DNA of 64,000 nt from Clostridium sp. CMCC3677 (GTDB lineage Bacteria; Bacillota; Clostridia; Clostridiales; Clostridiaceae), in NCBI RefSeq assembly GCF_023845585.1, contig NZ_JAMQHS010000007.1:62001-126000 (forward strand), given 5' to 3'. This document shows positions 17,891 through 24,949 of the stretch, piece after piece. The first letter of the stretch is position 1; each line of letters begins with the position of its first letter. The notes beneath the pieces are model-generated. The model searched no databases, was not told the origin of the DNA, and saw only the letters and a program-made list of their open reading frames with translations. The translations under genes and the position numbers were made by a program.

Positions 17891-17917
17891 ACAGAAAATC
17901 TTATCTTTCATATTATA
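17891..17917 (+). promoter_or_regulatory. Candidate SigK promoter of the 17991 GNAT gene
   Basis: AC (17891-17892), 16 bases, then CATATTATA (17909-17917) is an exact match to the SigK consensus AC-N16/17-CATANNNTA. The start codon lies about 74 bases downstream. Such a short AT-rich consensus also occurs by chance in this genome, so it is a candidate only. Confidence 0.45.
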
Positions 17918-17990
17918 TTCTGATGATAAATATAAAATTCTAATGAGAATATATGTATTATTATTAAGTTATGATTGGAGGAATTATTAC

Positions 17991-18518
17991 ATGAAACTTC
18001 TTTTTAAAAGATGTGCGGAAGAAGATTTTGAAGACTTCTTTATTTTAAGAAGCGATTATGAAAATATATATTGGACAGGCCATGATGAAAAACCTAATAA
18101 ACCTAATCTTAAAAACTGGTATTTAAATCAATTAAAAAGAGATGATAGGCTTTTATTTATAGTTCGAAGTGATGAAGCAGATGAACCTGTTGGATATCTG
18201 TATTTAGATATAGTTGGCAATAATAATAATATTATAGAAACTGGTCATGGAGTAAATTCAAAATATAAAGGTAAAGGACTAGGTACTGAAATAATAAAAT
18301 TTGCTATAGATTATAGTAGAAGTGAATTAACCTTTATTGATGAAGTAGATGGATGGATATTAGAAGATAATATAGGTTCTATAAAAAATGTATTAAAAAA
18401 TGGCTACGTTGAAACTGATGAAAGAAAAGAAATTTACTTAGAAAATTTAAATATCTATAAAACTATGAAAAAATATGTATACAAAATAAAAAATACACAA
18501 AAAAATAATTCTATTTAA
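17991..18518 (+). CDS. GNAT-family N-acetyltransferase (175 residues)
   Basis: RimL-like single GNAT domain starting MKLLFKRCAEEDFEDFF. The acetyl-CoA loop is GVNSKYKGKGLGTEIIKF, and EDNIGSIKNVLKNGYVETD is the typical C-terminal segment. Start ATG chosen because TTGGAGGAATTATTAC precedes it; the frame is open 16 codons earlier without a binding site. It is the only plus-strand gene of the 13.9-29.0 kb island and has a SigK-like promoter. Together with the 317-residue GNAT it is a candidate for the LegH step (as SpsD, a GNAT, serves in the Bacillus subtilis sps pathway). Confidence 0.85.
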   Translation: MKLLFKRCAEEDFEDFFILRSDYENIYWTGHDEKPNKPNLKNWYLNQLKRDDRLLFIVRSDEADEPVGYLYLDIVGNNNNIIETGHGVNSKYKGKGLGTEIIKFAIDYSRSELTFIDEVDGWILEDNIGSIKNVLKNGYVETDERKEIYLENLNIYKTMKKYVYKIKNTQKNNSI

Positions 18519-18537
18519 CCAAAATAAAGATATATAT

Positions 18538-18602
18538 AAATAGGACTTAAACTTGTGCAACTATTTCCTTTTCTGATAGCATTCAAGTTTCTGTCCTATT
18601 TA
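18538..18602. terminator. Compound hairpin between convergent genes
   Basis: Outer stem AAATAGGAC (18538-18546) with GTCCTATTT (18593-18601) and inner stem AAACTTG (18549-18555) with CAAGTTT (18584-18590). ATTTTTTAT follows on the plus strand. It separates the GNAT gene from the convergent PtmE-like gene. Confidence 0.7.
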
Positions 18603-18636
18603 TTTTTTATTCATAATACATTTAGATTCTAAAATT

Positions 18637-19680
18637 TCACACTAGTTTATCAATCATATTTTTCATAGATTCAAATTCTCCCATATCAAGCCATGCACCT
18701 TGAGTTACAGGATACATTCCAACTCTTTCTTTATTTTCTAGAAGTTTATATATAATATCAGTCATATCTGAATATTTATTTTCTTCTATATAATCTAAAA
18801 CCTCGCGTTCTAATATATACATTCCTGTATTCACTAAGAACTCATAACTAGGTTTTTCATCTAAAGATTTAATACTCCCATCATCATTTAAATTAAAAAC
18901 TCCATAGGGTATAATATAATTTTTTAGGGCAGTAACTATAGTTATTTTATTTTGGTACTTTTTATGGAATTTCAATATATCTGAATAATTTGCATTAACT
19001 AATATATCGCAGTTACTTACAAAAAAAGTACCCTTTATATTATCTTTTAATAAAATCAAACTTCCTGCTGTGCCTAATGGAATGTCCTCTTCAACAAAAG
19101 ATATATTGTAGGGAGCTTCTTTATTAAAATATGCTTTAATAATATCTTTTTTATAATTTATTGTTACATAAAAATCATTAAAATTGAAATTTTTAAAATT
19201 ATTTATTATCCTTTCAATAATAGGAATATTCCCTATTGGGATTAACATCTTTGGAATAATTTTAGTATATGGTTGCAATCTAGTACCTTTTCCTCCTGCC
19301 ATAATAACAATTGGAATCTTACTTGTTTCAAAGTAATTACATTGACTTTGATAAACATCATTCCAAAATACAATATCAACAACTTCAATTTCTTCATTCA
19401 CTATTGGTACAGCCTCTATTTTAAATTGTTTCATTATTTTTTTAACATTATTTCTTTCCTTCTCCAATAAATACTTTGGTGATTTGTTCATTATATTATA
19501 TATTGATTCTGATATATTACCATTTTTTAATATCCATCTTCTGATATCACCATCTGTTACTACACCCTTAAGTTTTTTATCTTCAACAACAATTATAATT
19601 TTTTTGCCTGCTTTATCTAATATATTAATTCCTTTTTTTATTGATATATCTTTACTTACTAAAAGACTACTTATATCCAT
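18637..19680 (-). CDS. CBS-domain sugar nucleotidyltransferase (PtmE-like)
   Basis: 347 residues. Residues 1-115 form a CBS pair (DGDIRRWILKNG, then KQFKIEAVPIVNEE). Residues 120-347 form a nucleotidyltransferase: IPIVIMAGGKGTRLQPYTK, PIGNIPIIERI and VSNCDILVNANY. This fusion is the architecture of Campylobacter jejuni PtmE, a glucosamine-1-phosphate guanylyltransferase that opens the GDP-linked legionaminic acid route. It lies downstream of a terminator, so it is transcribed apart from the small-protein operon. AAAGGAG precedes the ATG. Confidence 0.9.
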   Translation of the reverse strand: MDISSLLVSKDISIKKGINILDKAGKKIIIVVEDKKLKGVVTDGDIRRWILKNGNISESIYNIMNKSPKYLLEKERNNVKKIMKQFKIEAVPIVNEEIEVVDIVFWNDVYQSQCNYFETSKIPIVIMAGGKGTRLQPYTKIIPKMLIPIGNIPIIERIINNFKNFNFNDFYVTINYKKDIIKAYFNKEAPYNISFVEEDIPLGTAGSLILLKDNIKGTFFVSNCDILVNANYSDILKFHKKYQNKITIVTALKNYIIPYGVFNLNDDGSIKSLDEKPSYEFLVNTGMYILEREVLDYIEENKYSDMTDIIYKLLENKERVGMYPVTQGAWLDMGEFESMKNMIDKLV

Positions 19681-19733
19681 AAGAAATCTCCTTTGTTTAC
19701 TAATATTTTTATTTTAAAAATAATTTTCTAAAG

Positions 19734-19762
19734 AATAAAAAAAGAAACTGATAAACAGTTCC
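19734..19762 (-). terminator. Terminator of the small-protein operon
   Basis: On the minus strand GGAACTG, loop TTTAT, CAGTTTC, then TTTTTTTATTC. It directly follows the stop codon of the 96-residue protein and separates it from the PtmE-like gene. Confidence 0.85.
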
Positions 19763-19764
19763 TT

Positions 19765-20055
19765 TTACATATCTACAAAAATTGTTTCATTATCTAAACA
19801 TTTTATATTATGATTTTCGCAAATCTTTATCTTATAATAGTGATTTTTATCACTTATTTTAAAACAAAATTCTCCTAAATCATTTGTTACACTATATGCA
19901 CAATAAAGGCTACTGTCTTTTTCTGTATATGCTTTTTCTTTATCTGATAATACTATTTCCAATAATACTATTGCATTTTTGACAGGTGTTCTATCCTCAT
20001 AATATAAATATCCCTTAAACAATACAGAGTTGTAATCACAATTAATATTTCTCAT
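19765..20055 (-). CDS. Small carboxypeptidase-regulatory-like domain protein A
   Basis: 96 residues, no signal peptide, five Cys. The pattern FKGYLYYEDRTPVKNAIVLLE, then SVTNDLGEFCFKI and HYYKIKICE, is that of a single CarboxypepD_reg/transthyretin-like beta-sandwich: Gly at strand B, Pro-x-x-x-Ala-x-V in strand C, (T/S)-(N/D)-x-x-G-x-(F/Y) before strand E. It is a diverged paralogue of the proteins at 20093, 20420 and 23306, and it is last in the operon. GTGAGG precedes the ATG. Function is unknown; a structural subunit of a surface layer is my inference. Confidence 0.78.
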   Translation of the reverse strand: MRNINCDYNSVLFKGYLYYEDRTPVKNAIVLLEIVLSDKEKAYTEKDSSLYCAYSVTNDLGEFCFKISDKNHYYKIKICENHNIKCLDNETIFVDM

Positions 20056-20092
20056 AATAACCTCACTGTGAAAATATATTTTATTTCAGTAA

Positions 20093-20401
20093 TTAGCATT
20101 TAATAATAGGCTCATATACATCTAACACATAATCCAATTTACAACTACAAGGTAATAATACTGCATACTCTCCTTGTTCATTTGTAGTTAAATAACCATA
20201 CTCTTTGGTTCCTGGTGAATAATAGCTATTATTTACTTGTTTAATATATATTATAGCTTTAGGTATTGGATTATTATCTTTGTCTAATATTTTACCTGTT
20301 ATTAATACATCTATTGACTTTTTTATAATAATTTTCTTCTTTAATATAGAACATCTATTTAATTCTTTAGGACTTATTAATATCTCTTTATGCCACCCCA
20401 C
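20093..20401 (-). CDS. Small carboxypeptidase-regulatory-like domain protein B
   Basis: 102 residues from GTG. After ~35 N-terminal residues with KKKIIIKK, one beta-sandwich domain reads LITGKILDKDNNPIPKAII, TTNEQGEYAVLLPCSCKLDY, ending DVYEPIIKC. Cysteines near the N-terminus, CSC in the last strand region, and a C-terminal Cys suggest disulfide or thiol cross-linking. Start GTG was chosen with GAGGG eight bases upstream; an in-frame GTG three codons earlier abuts the same site. Nine bases follow the upstream paralogue, so they share an mRNA. Confidence 0.78.
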   Translation of the reverse strand: MGWHKEILISPKELNRCSILKKKIIIKKSIDVLITGKILDKDNNPIPKAIIYIKQVNNSYYSPGTKEYGYLTTNEQGEYAVLLPCSCKLDYVLDVYEPIIKC

Positions 20402-20419
20402 TTTGTTCACCCTCTAATA

Positions 20420-20725
20420 TTATACTAAAGGAGAGTATATAGAAATTTCATAACGTCTTCCACAAGCTGGTTGTAATAAAAATAAATATTCTCCTTTATA
20501 ATCAGTAAAACAATATCCTAATATCTTACAGCACTCAGTTAAGCAATTAATTTCCTTTACTTCAACAGCAGCCCAAATTGATGGCTCATGTTGTTCATTA
20601 TATACATTTCCTTTTATAATTGTTGATTTTTTCTTTTTTATAACTATATTAACTTCATGCATTTTACTACACTTTAATCTGGAACCATATAAAACTATTG
20701 GTTCTTTTTTATTGTTGTTTTCCAT
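20420..20725 (-). CDS. Small carboxypeptidase-regulatory-like domain protein C
   Basis: 101 residues, with seven Cys concentrated in NCLTECCKILGYC and PACGRR. N-terminal basic KKKKST leads to IIKGNVYNEQHEPSIWAAVEV and FTDYKGEYLFLLQ, the same beta-sandwich pattern as its neighbours. No signal peptide or membrane segment. It begins 11 bases after the 64-residue gene with no obvious ribosome binding site of its own, so translation may be coupled. The unusually high Cys content is a feature of cross-linked spore coat and appendage proteins (established generally; its application here is inference). Confidence 0.78.
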   Translation of the reverse strand: MENNNKKEPIVLYGSRLKCSKMHEVNIVIKKKKSTIIKGNVYNEQHEPSIWAAVEVKEINCLTECCKILGYCFTDYKGEYLFLLQPACGRRYEISIYSPLV

Positions 20726-20736
20726 TTCTGTAATTA

Positions 20737-20931
20737 TTATTCTGGATTTTCCTTAGATTGTACTTTAGGAGTCTCCACAGTAGGTTCAGTTTCTATATTT
20801 ACGTGTAGTTTATCTTGTCCTTTAAGTTGATCAGCTGATAATATTATACTACTTTGTGGTGTCCCATTAACCACTAAATTTTTAATTTTCTTTTCCTTGT
20901 AGACTTGTCCATTTATAATTATTTCTGACAT
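20737..20931 (-). CDS. Hypothetical 64-residue protein in the small-protein operon
   Basis: The first ~45 residues read as beta strands (MSEIIINGQVYKEKKI, then NLVVNGTPQSSIILSADQL). The last 20 are acidic, Pro/Glu/Thr-rich and probably disordered. No Cys, no signal peptide. A very strong AAGGAGG precedes the ATG, more than its neighbours have, so high expression is plausible. It lies 50 bases after the Maf-like gene. I do not recognise a family. An assembly or linker protein for the adjacent small proteins is possible. Confidence 0.7.
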   Translation of the reverse strand: MSEIIINGQVYKEKKIKNLVVNGTPQSSIILSADQLKGQDKLHVNIETEPTVETPKVQSKENPE

Positions 20932-20981
20932 TTACTGTTTCCTCCTTAATGATAAATAGTTCTCCTTACTATAATATGAAT

Positions 20982-22706
20982 TTATTTAAATTTTGAAACT
21001 TCATCTTCTATAATTTTCTTTGCCTCCAAAAGCATTTCATTCATTCTCTTAAAATAATTTAAAAATGCCTTGCCTTGATATTTCATATTGGAAGTTAATT
21101 TATCATAATCCTTTGCAAGCATTAAAAAGCTCTCTCTTTTTATAGTGTATAGGAATTTATTAAAATACCCACCTAAATAAAAACTTTCTAAAGAAGATTC
21201 AAATGTTTGTACTATATCTAATATAAATAAAAATCTTTGAAAATCTATATCTTCTGGATTAATATCCACAAGTGATTTTTCTTCTTTAATATCTGCTAAT
21301 ATGGTGCACTGTTCCATACCTTGTACTGATTTTTCAATGAAAGTATCGACAAAATTAATTATGGTCTTTATTACTTTATCAGGTTTTAAATCAATACACT
21401 TATCAGGTTTCAATGATTGCTTTTTGTTATTAAAAATATTTTCCTCAAATATATCACATAGCTCTTTATGAGGCGCGCCTTTTATATCAGCACCATAAGA
21501 TGCATTTATAAATTCTACATCTCTACTAGTCTTATATTGTTTAATATGATATTCCATGCTATTTTTAAATACTTGAAGGGTTGTTGTTGTTTTAACCTTA
21601 TTTCCAAAAACATCATCTACAAATTGATTTGCCCAACTCTCAGTAATAATATTGTCTACAATATTAAAAGTAGCTTTCTCTGAATGATGCTTGTCATAAG
21701 TATATGCTAAATCTTGTCCTACGAGTATTATAGGATTGCATCCTAATATATTAGCCATAGCTAAACAAGTGTGTGCAACAGATCCCCCTTGAGATAAGCC
21801 TTCAAATTTATTAATTTCTTCAATTACTTTTGAAAAAATATTAGACATATATATCTTTTCACCTTTGTAATTTTTCATTAAATATCTATTACTATATTCA
21901 TAATATAAAAGTGGTACATCTTCATTAAGGCTATCCTTCATCATCTCATACATAGCATCTGATGGATCTATAGATACAACTAAATCCGGCTTTATTCCAT
22001 TTTTTATAAGAGTTGTAAATGTTCTATTGCTTGCAATAACAAAACACTTTTTTACCTTTTCCTTATTTGCAACCATATCTTCTATATTTTTATCTAATGA
22101 TGGTCCAGCAGATACTATTATTCCTGGAATATCTTTATTAATTCCTATATAGGAATTTAACGGACTTGACTCTTTAATAACACTAAGATTTTGAAGTGAA
22201 TTTCTCATAAAAGATTCCTTACATCTATAAGCCAAAATTATATTTCCACTTACAGAAAAATATTTAGCATCTATAGCATCTATTAATTTTTTATATTCAT
22301 CCTTATATATATCTTTATAATTTCCAAACGCATAAATATATAGATTATCAAAGTTATTTCCGCCAATTATAGATGCAAGTATAGGTGTTATAGTTTCTTC
22401 ATCAAATAAAACTATACTTATATTATCATTTAAAGCAATATCTTTATTTTCATTAAATATATCTTCATTAGGTTCAAATATTAGTACTTTATTATTACTA
22501 CATAATATTTTTTCTAATTTCTTCAAATATTCTCCAGTATCTAATCCAAAAAGGATTATAAATGAATCAAATTTAAGATCATCTAAATTATCAATTAATT
22601 TATCAATATCTTTTTTATAATTTATATTATCTGCTAAATAATATTTAGAATCACTTTTTTCAATTTTATATAGATAATATCCATCTAAAGATTTAATTTT
22701 TTTCAT
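20982..22706 (-). CDS. Maf/DUF115-type motility-associated glycosyltransferase
   Basis: 574 residues. The DUF115 (MptE-like) core spans about 170-400: IIVSAGPSLDKNIEDM with the family GPSLxxN motif, then FVIASNRTFTTLIKNGIKPD, VVSIDPSD and LGCNPIILVGQDLAYTYD. N- and C-terminal regions are helical and typical of Maf proteins. Maf enzymes transfer pseudaminic or legionaminic acid from the CMP-sugar onto Ser/Thr of flagellin. No flagellin gene is in this window; instead the gene sits between the 110-residue Thr-rich protein and the small beta-sandwich proteins, which makes those possible acceptors. AGGGGGAAAT precedes the ATG. Confidence 0.9.
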   Translation of the reverse strand: MKKIKSLDGYYLYKIEKSDSKYYLADNINYKKDIDKLIDNLDDLKFDSFIILFGLDTGEYLKKLEKILCSNNKVLIFEPNEDIFNENKDIALNDNISIVLFDEETITPILASIIGGNNFDNLYIYAFGNYKDIYKDEYKKLIDAIDAKYFSVSGNIILAYRCKESFMRNSLQNLSVIKESSPLNSYIGINKDIPGIIVSAGPSLDKNIEDMVANKEKVKKCFVIASNRTFTTLIKNGIKPDLVVSIDPSDAMYEMMKDSLNEDVPLLYYEYSNRYLMKNYKGEKIYMSNIFSKVIEEINKFEGLSQGGSVAHTCLAMANILGCNPIILVGQDLAYTYDKHHSEKATFNIVDNIITESWANQFVDDVFGNKVKTTTTLQVFKNSMEYHIKQYKTSRDVEFINASYGADIKGAPHKELCDIFEENIFNNKKQSLKPDKCIDLKPDKVIKTIINFVDTFIEKSVQGMEQCTILADIKEEKSLVDINPEDIDFQRFLFILDIVQTFESSLESFYLGGYFNKFLYTIKRESFLMLAKDYDKLTSNMKYQGKAFLNYFKRMNEMLLEAKKIIEDEVSKFK

Positions 22707-22730
22707 TTATTTCCCCCTAAATTCACAGAA

Positions 22731-22756
22731 AGATACAGTATAAAAATACTGTATCT
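22731..22756 (-). terminator. Hairpin between the 110-residue gene and the Maf-like gene
   Basis: AGATACAGTA (22731-22740) pairs perfectly with TACTGTATCT (22747-22756) over six bases. The minus strand lacks a T-run after it, so it may be partial attenuation or mRNA stabilisation, allowing the upstream 110-residue gene to be expressed more than the Maf-like gene. Confidence 0.55.
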
Positions 22757-22808
22757 CTGACTTTTTATTTACATTAATTAATTATTAATTCTTTATATTA
22801 AATTATTT

Positions 22809-23141
22809 TTAGCCATGTGCATAGAATTTAAGAGTTAATGCTGTTCCAGTATTGACAGTTACACCATATTTACCAGTACTATCTGTAAATGTTTGTATAT
22901 CAGCATTACCTATTGAACCTGCTGTAGTTCCATACCAACCTAAAACTGTACCACTCTTTAAAACAATTGGAGCTGAAACCACTACTTCACCTGATATATG
23001 CATACTTTTACCTGTAGCTAGTCCATTGATTAATACTAAATTCCAAGCAGTAGTTCCAACTGCTTGTGCTAATTTATTTCCATTATATCTAGTAATAGTA
23101 GCAGCACTTATAACGGTTCCCAATGGTTTATAAGTTGACAT
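22809..23141 (-). CDS. Hypothetical 110-residue Ser/Thr/Gly-rich beta protein
   Basis: No Cys, no signal peptide, about a quarter Ser plus Thr, and alternating hydrophobic/polar runs (ISGEVVVSAPIVLKSGTVLG, TFTDSTGKYGVTVNTGT) that predict an all-beta structure. The ribosome binding site is excellent (GGGGAGGAATTTTAT before ATG) and a SigK-like promoter lies about 120 bases upstream. A hairpin follows, then the Maf-like transferase. I know no family for it. Abundant Ser/Thr next to a Maf enzyme makes it the best candidate acceptor for legionaminic acid, and its size resembles structural subunits of spore appendages, but there is no direct similarity that I can show. Confidence 0.75.
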   Translation of the reverse strand: MSTYKPLGTVISAATITRYNGNKLAQAVGTTAWNLVLINGLATGKSMHISGEVVVSAPIVLKSGTVLGWYGTTAGSIGNADIQTFTDSTGKYGVTVNTGTALTLKFYAHG

Positions 23142-23259
23142 ATAAAATTCCTCCCCGAACGCTATTCTTTTGTGATTATTTAATTTATAATATATATTTT
23201 AATAAGTTACTATAATCTATTAGTCATAGCAGCCTAATCTTAATATATTTGATCTAATA

Positions 23260-23286
23260 TATTATATGCTTTACTTTTTTATAAGT
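23260..23286 (-). promoter_or_regulatory. Candidate SigK promoter of the 110-residue gene
   Basis: On the minus strand AC, 16 bases, CATATAATA is an exact match to the mother-cell SigK consensus AC-N16/17-CATANNNTA. It sits directly after the stop codon of the upstream paralogue gene and about 119 bases before the start codon, giving a leader of roughly 110 bases. Confidence 0.5.
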
Positions 23287-23305
23287 GATTATACACTTAA
23301 ATATT

Positions 23306-23611
23306 TTATTCATATATGGCTCCATATGCTTTAAGTTCATAAGAAATTTCTAAATATCTAGGGACTGATATTCCATAAATCCCCTGTTCATCACTAAAAG
23401 TTACTCCCACATACTTTTTTTTAGTTGGTGAATATCTTGTGTCAATTGAAAAAACCTTTATTGCAGCATAAGGCAAGGGAACTTTGTAAGGACTTATAAC
23501 TTTTCCAGTAATTAATATATAATCATTTTTAGGAAAAGTAGAGTCTATATTTACTCTGTTGCAATGCATAAGTTTTTTTCCACATAATATTTCCCTTACA
23601 ACGGCGCACAT
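23306..23611 (-). CDS. Small carboxypeptidase-regulatory-like domain protein D
   Basis: 101 residues from the chosen start MCAVVREILCG. A domain with LITGKVISPYKVPLPYAAIKV, then VTFSDEQGIYGISVP and YELKAYGAIYE, clearly parallels protein B (LITGKILDKDNNPIPKAII). Three Cys, all in the N-terminal 20 residues. The ATG used has TAGGGG eight bases upstream; the ATG three codons earlier has the same purines directly abutting. It is separated from the other three paralogues by the Maf-like and 110-residue genes, so the set looks like one functional group and not a recent tandem duplication. Confidence 0.78.
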   Translation of the reverse strand: MCAVVREILCGKKLMHCNRVNIDSTFPKNDYILITGKVISPYKVPLPYAAIKVFSIDTRYSPTKKKYVGVTFSDEQGIYGISVPRYLEISYELKAYGAIYE

Positions 23612-23734
23612 TTTTATCATCCCCTAATATAATAATTCTTAAAATTTAGTAATATCTGTAATACACTTAAGAGATATAAAGTAAACTATTTTTATTATCT
23701 TTTTATAAAATATATTTTTATATAATCAGACCTT

Positions 23735-24757
23735 TTACTCCTTATATTGAAGAAAAAGCTCTGCATTTTTCTTATTTTTAGATTGCCATTTATTCATTAA
23801 ATAATCATATACTTCTTTGTTATGAATTCTTTTACCAATGTAAAAATCACTAATATCTTTACAAAAACTTTTTTTAAATTTATATAAACTGTCACCTTGG
23901 CTATTAGTTAATCCTCCACCAAAATGGAATTTAGAGAAACCACTATTTTTAGCATATTCGATAGCTGTCCATAACAATAAATTATTAGGACAATATTTTA
24001 AATACTCCTTTAAGCTACCAGATAAGTGATAATGGAAAATTTCATCACCTTGTAAAAAGATCCCACTAGCTACTGTAATGTCATTTAATTTAACATTAAT
24101 GCATACATGCTCTAATTTATTTAAATCATCAAAATATTTATCATTGAAATAATAATTTTTTCCTGCATTTAATCTATCCATAGTTTCTATATAAACCTTT
24201 TTAAACTCATTTAAATCAAAACTAAATTCCGTAACAAGTCCTGATTTTTTAGCCTTTCTTATAACGTTTCTATTTTTTGATATAATATCTTGGCTCCATA
24301 TGTCATCAATGGATTTATTTAAATTAATATAAGTTGTTGTCCTGTTATGACATACTTTAATATCATCTATAAATATAGTATGATTATCTAGCAACGGATG
24401 AAACCTAATGAACTCTGCTATAACATTATTTTTTTTGCAAAAATTTCTAAATGCGTCTTCAAAATCACTAAGAAATTCTGAACCATTAGTATTTGCTAAT
24501 GGTCCACCATATCCATAAGCAGTTTCTATATCATAATATTCATTTTTTAAGTTATATCCTTTAATTTTACTCATTATAAATGGATATATTGCTAGATTAT
24601 CTTTTTCTTCATAAACAAATAGTTTTGCTAATTTATCCTTACCATTTTCATAGAGATTATAATATTCACTTTTGAAATATATATCTCTAAAAGATAAAGG
24701 TAATTTATTAATATAGTTATCCCATTTCTGAGATGAACTATCTAAAATTTTAATCAT
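23735..24757 (-). CDS. FemAB/GNAT-type acyl or aminoacyl transferase
   Basis: 340 residues from the chosen start MIKILDSSSQKWD. Double GNAT-fold pattern of FemAB-like proteins: YGYGGPLAN near residue 90, KNRNVIRKAKKSGL in the middle, and YCPNNLLLWTAIEYAKNSGFSKFHFGGG with the conserved C-terminal FGGG. Relatives transfer aminoacyl groups to peptidoglycan or N-acylate sugars. Inside a nonulosonic acid island an acyl/aminoacyl addition to the sugar is plausible. The start has AAAAGGAGGTGATGTA upstream, much better than the frame opening 12 codons earlier. Confidence 0.83.
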   Translation of the reverse strand: MIKILDSSSQKWDNYINKLPLSFRDIYFKSEYYNLYENGKDKLAKLFVYEEKDNLAIYPFIMSKIKGYNLKNEYYDIETAYGYGGPLANTNGSEFLSDFEDAFRNFCKKNNVIAEFIRFHPLLDNHTIFIDDIKVCHNRTTTYINLNKSIDDIWSQDIISKNRNVIRKAKKSGLVTEFSFDLNEFKKVYIETMDRLNAGKNYYFNDKYFDDLNKLEHVCINVKLNDITVASGIFLQGDEIFHYHLSGSLKEYLKYCPNNLLLWTAIEYAKNSGFSKFHFGGGLTNSQGDSLYKFKKSFCKDISDFYIGKRIHNKEVYDYLMNKWQSKNKKNAELFLQYKE

Positions 24758-24949
24758 TACATCACCTCCTTTTATATGTATCATCAAATTCAATTAAATT
24801 TTGAGAATATTTAATAAGTATTCTCGCATTTACTACTCATCTCATTTTTTTATAAAGAACAGGCTAACATTGAATTATACTTACTTTAAATTTCATTTTT
24901 ATCTCTCATAATAATAAAGAAAATTTTTTATATCGTCTCAAATTACTAC

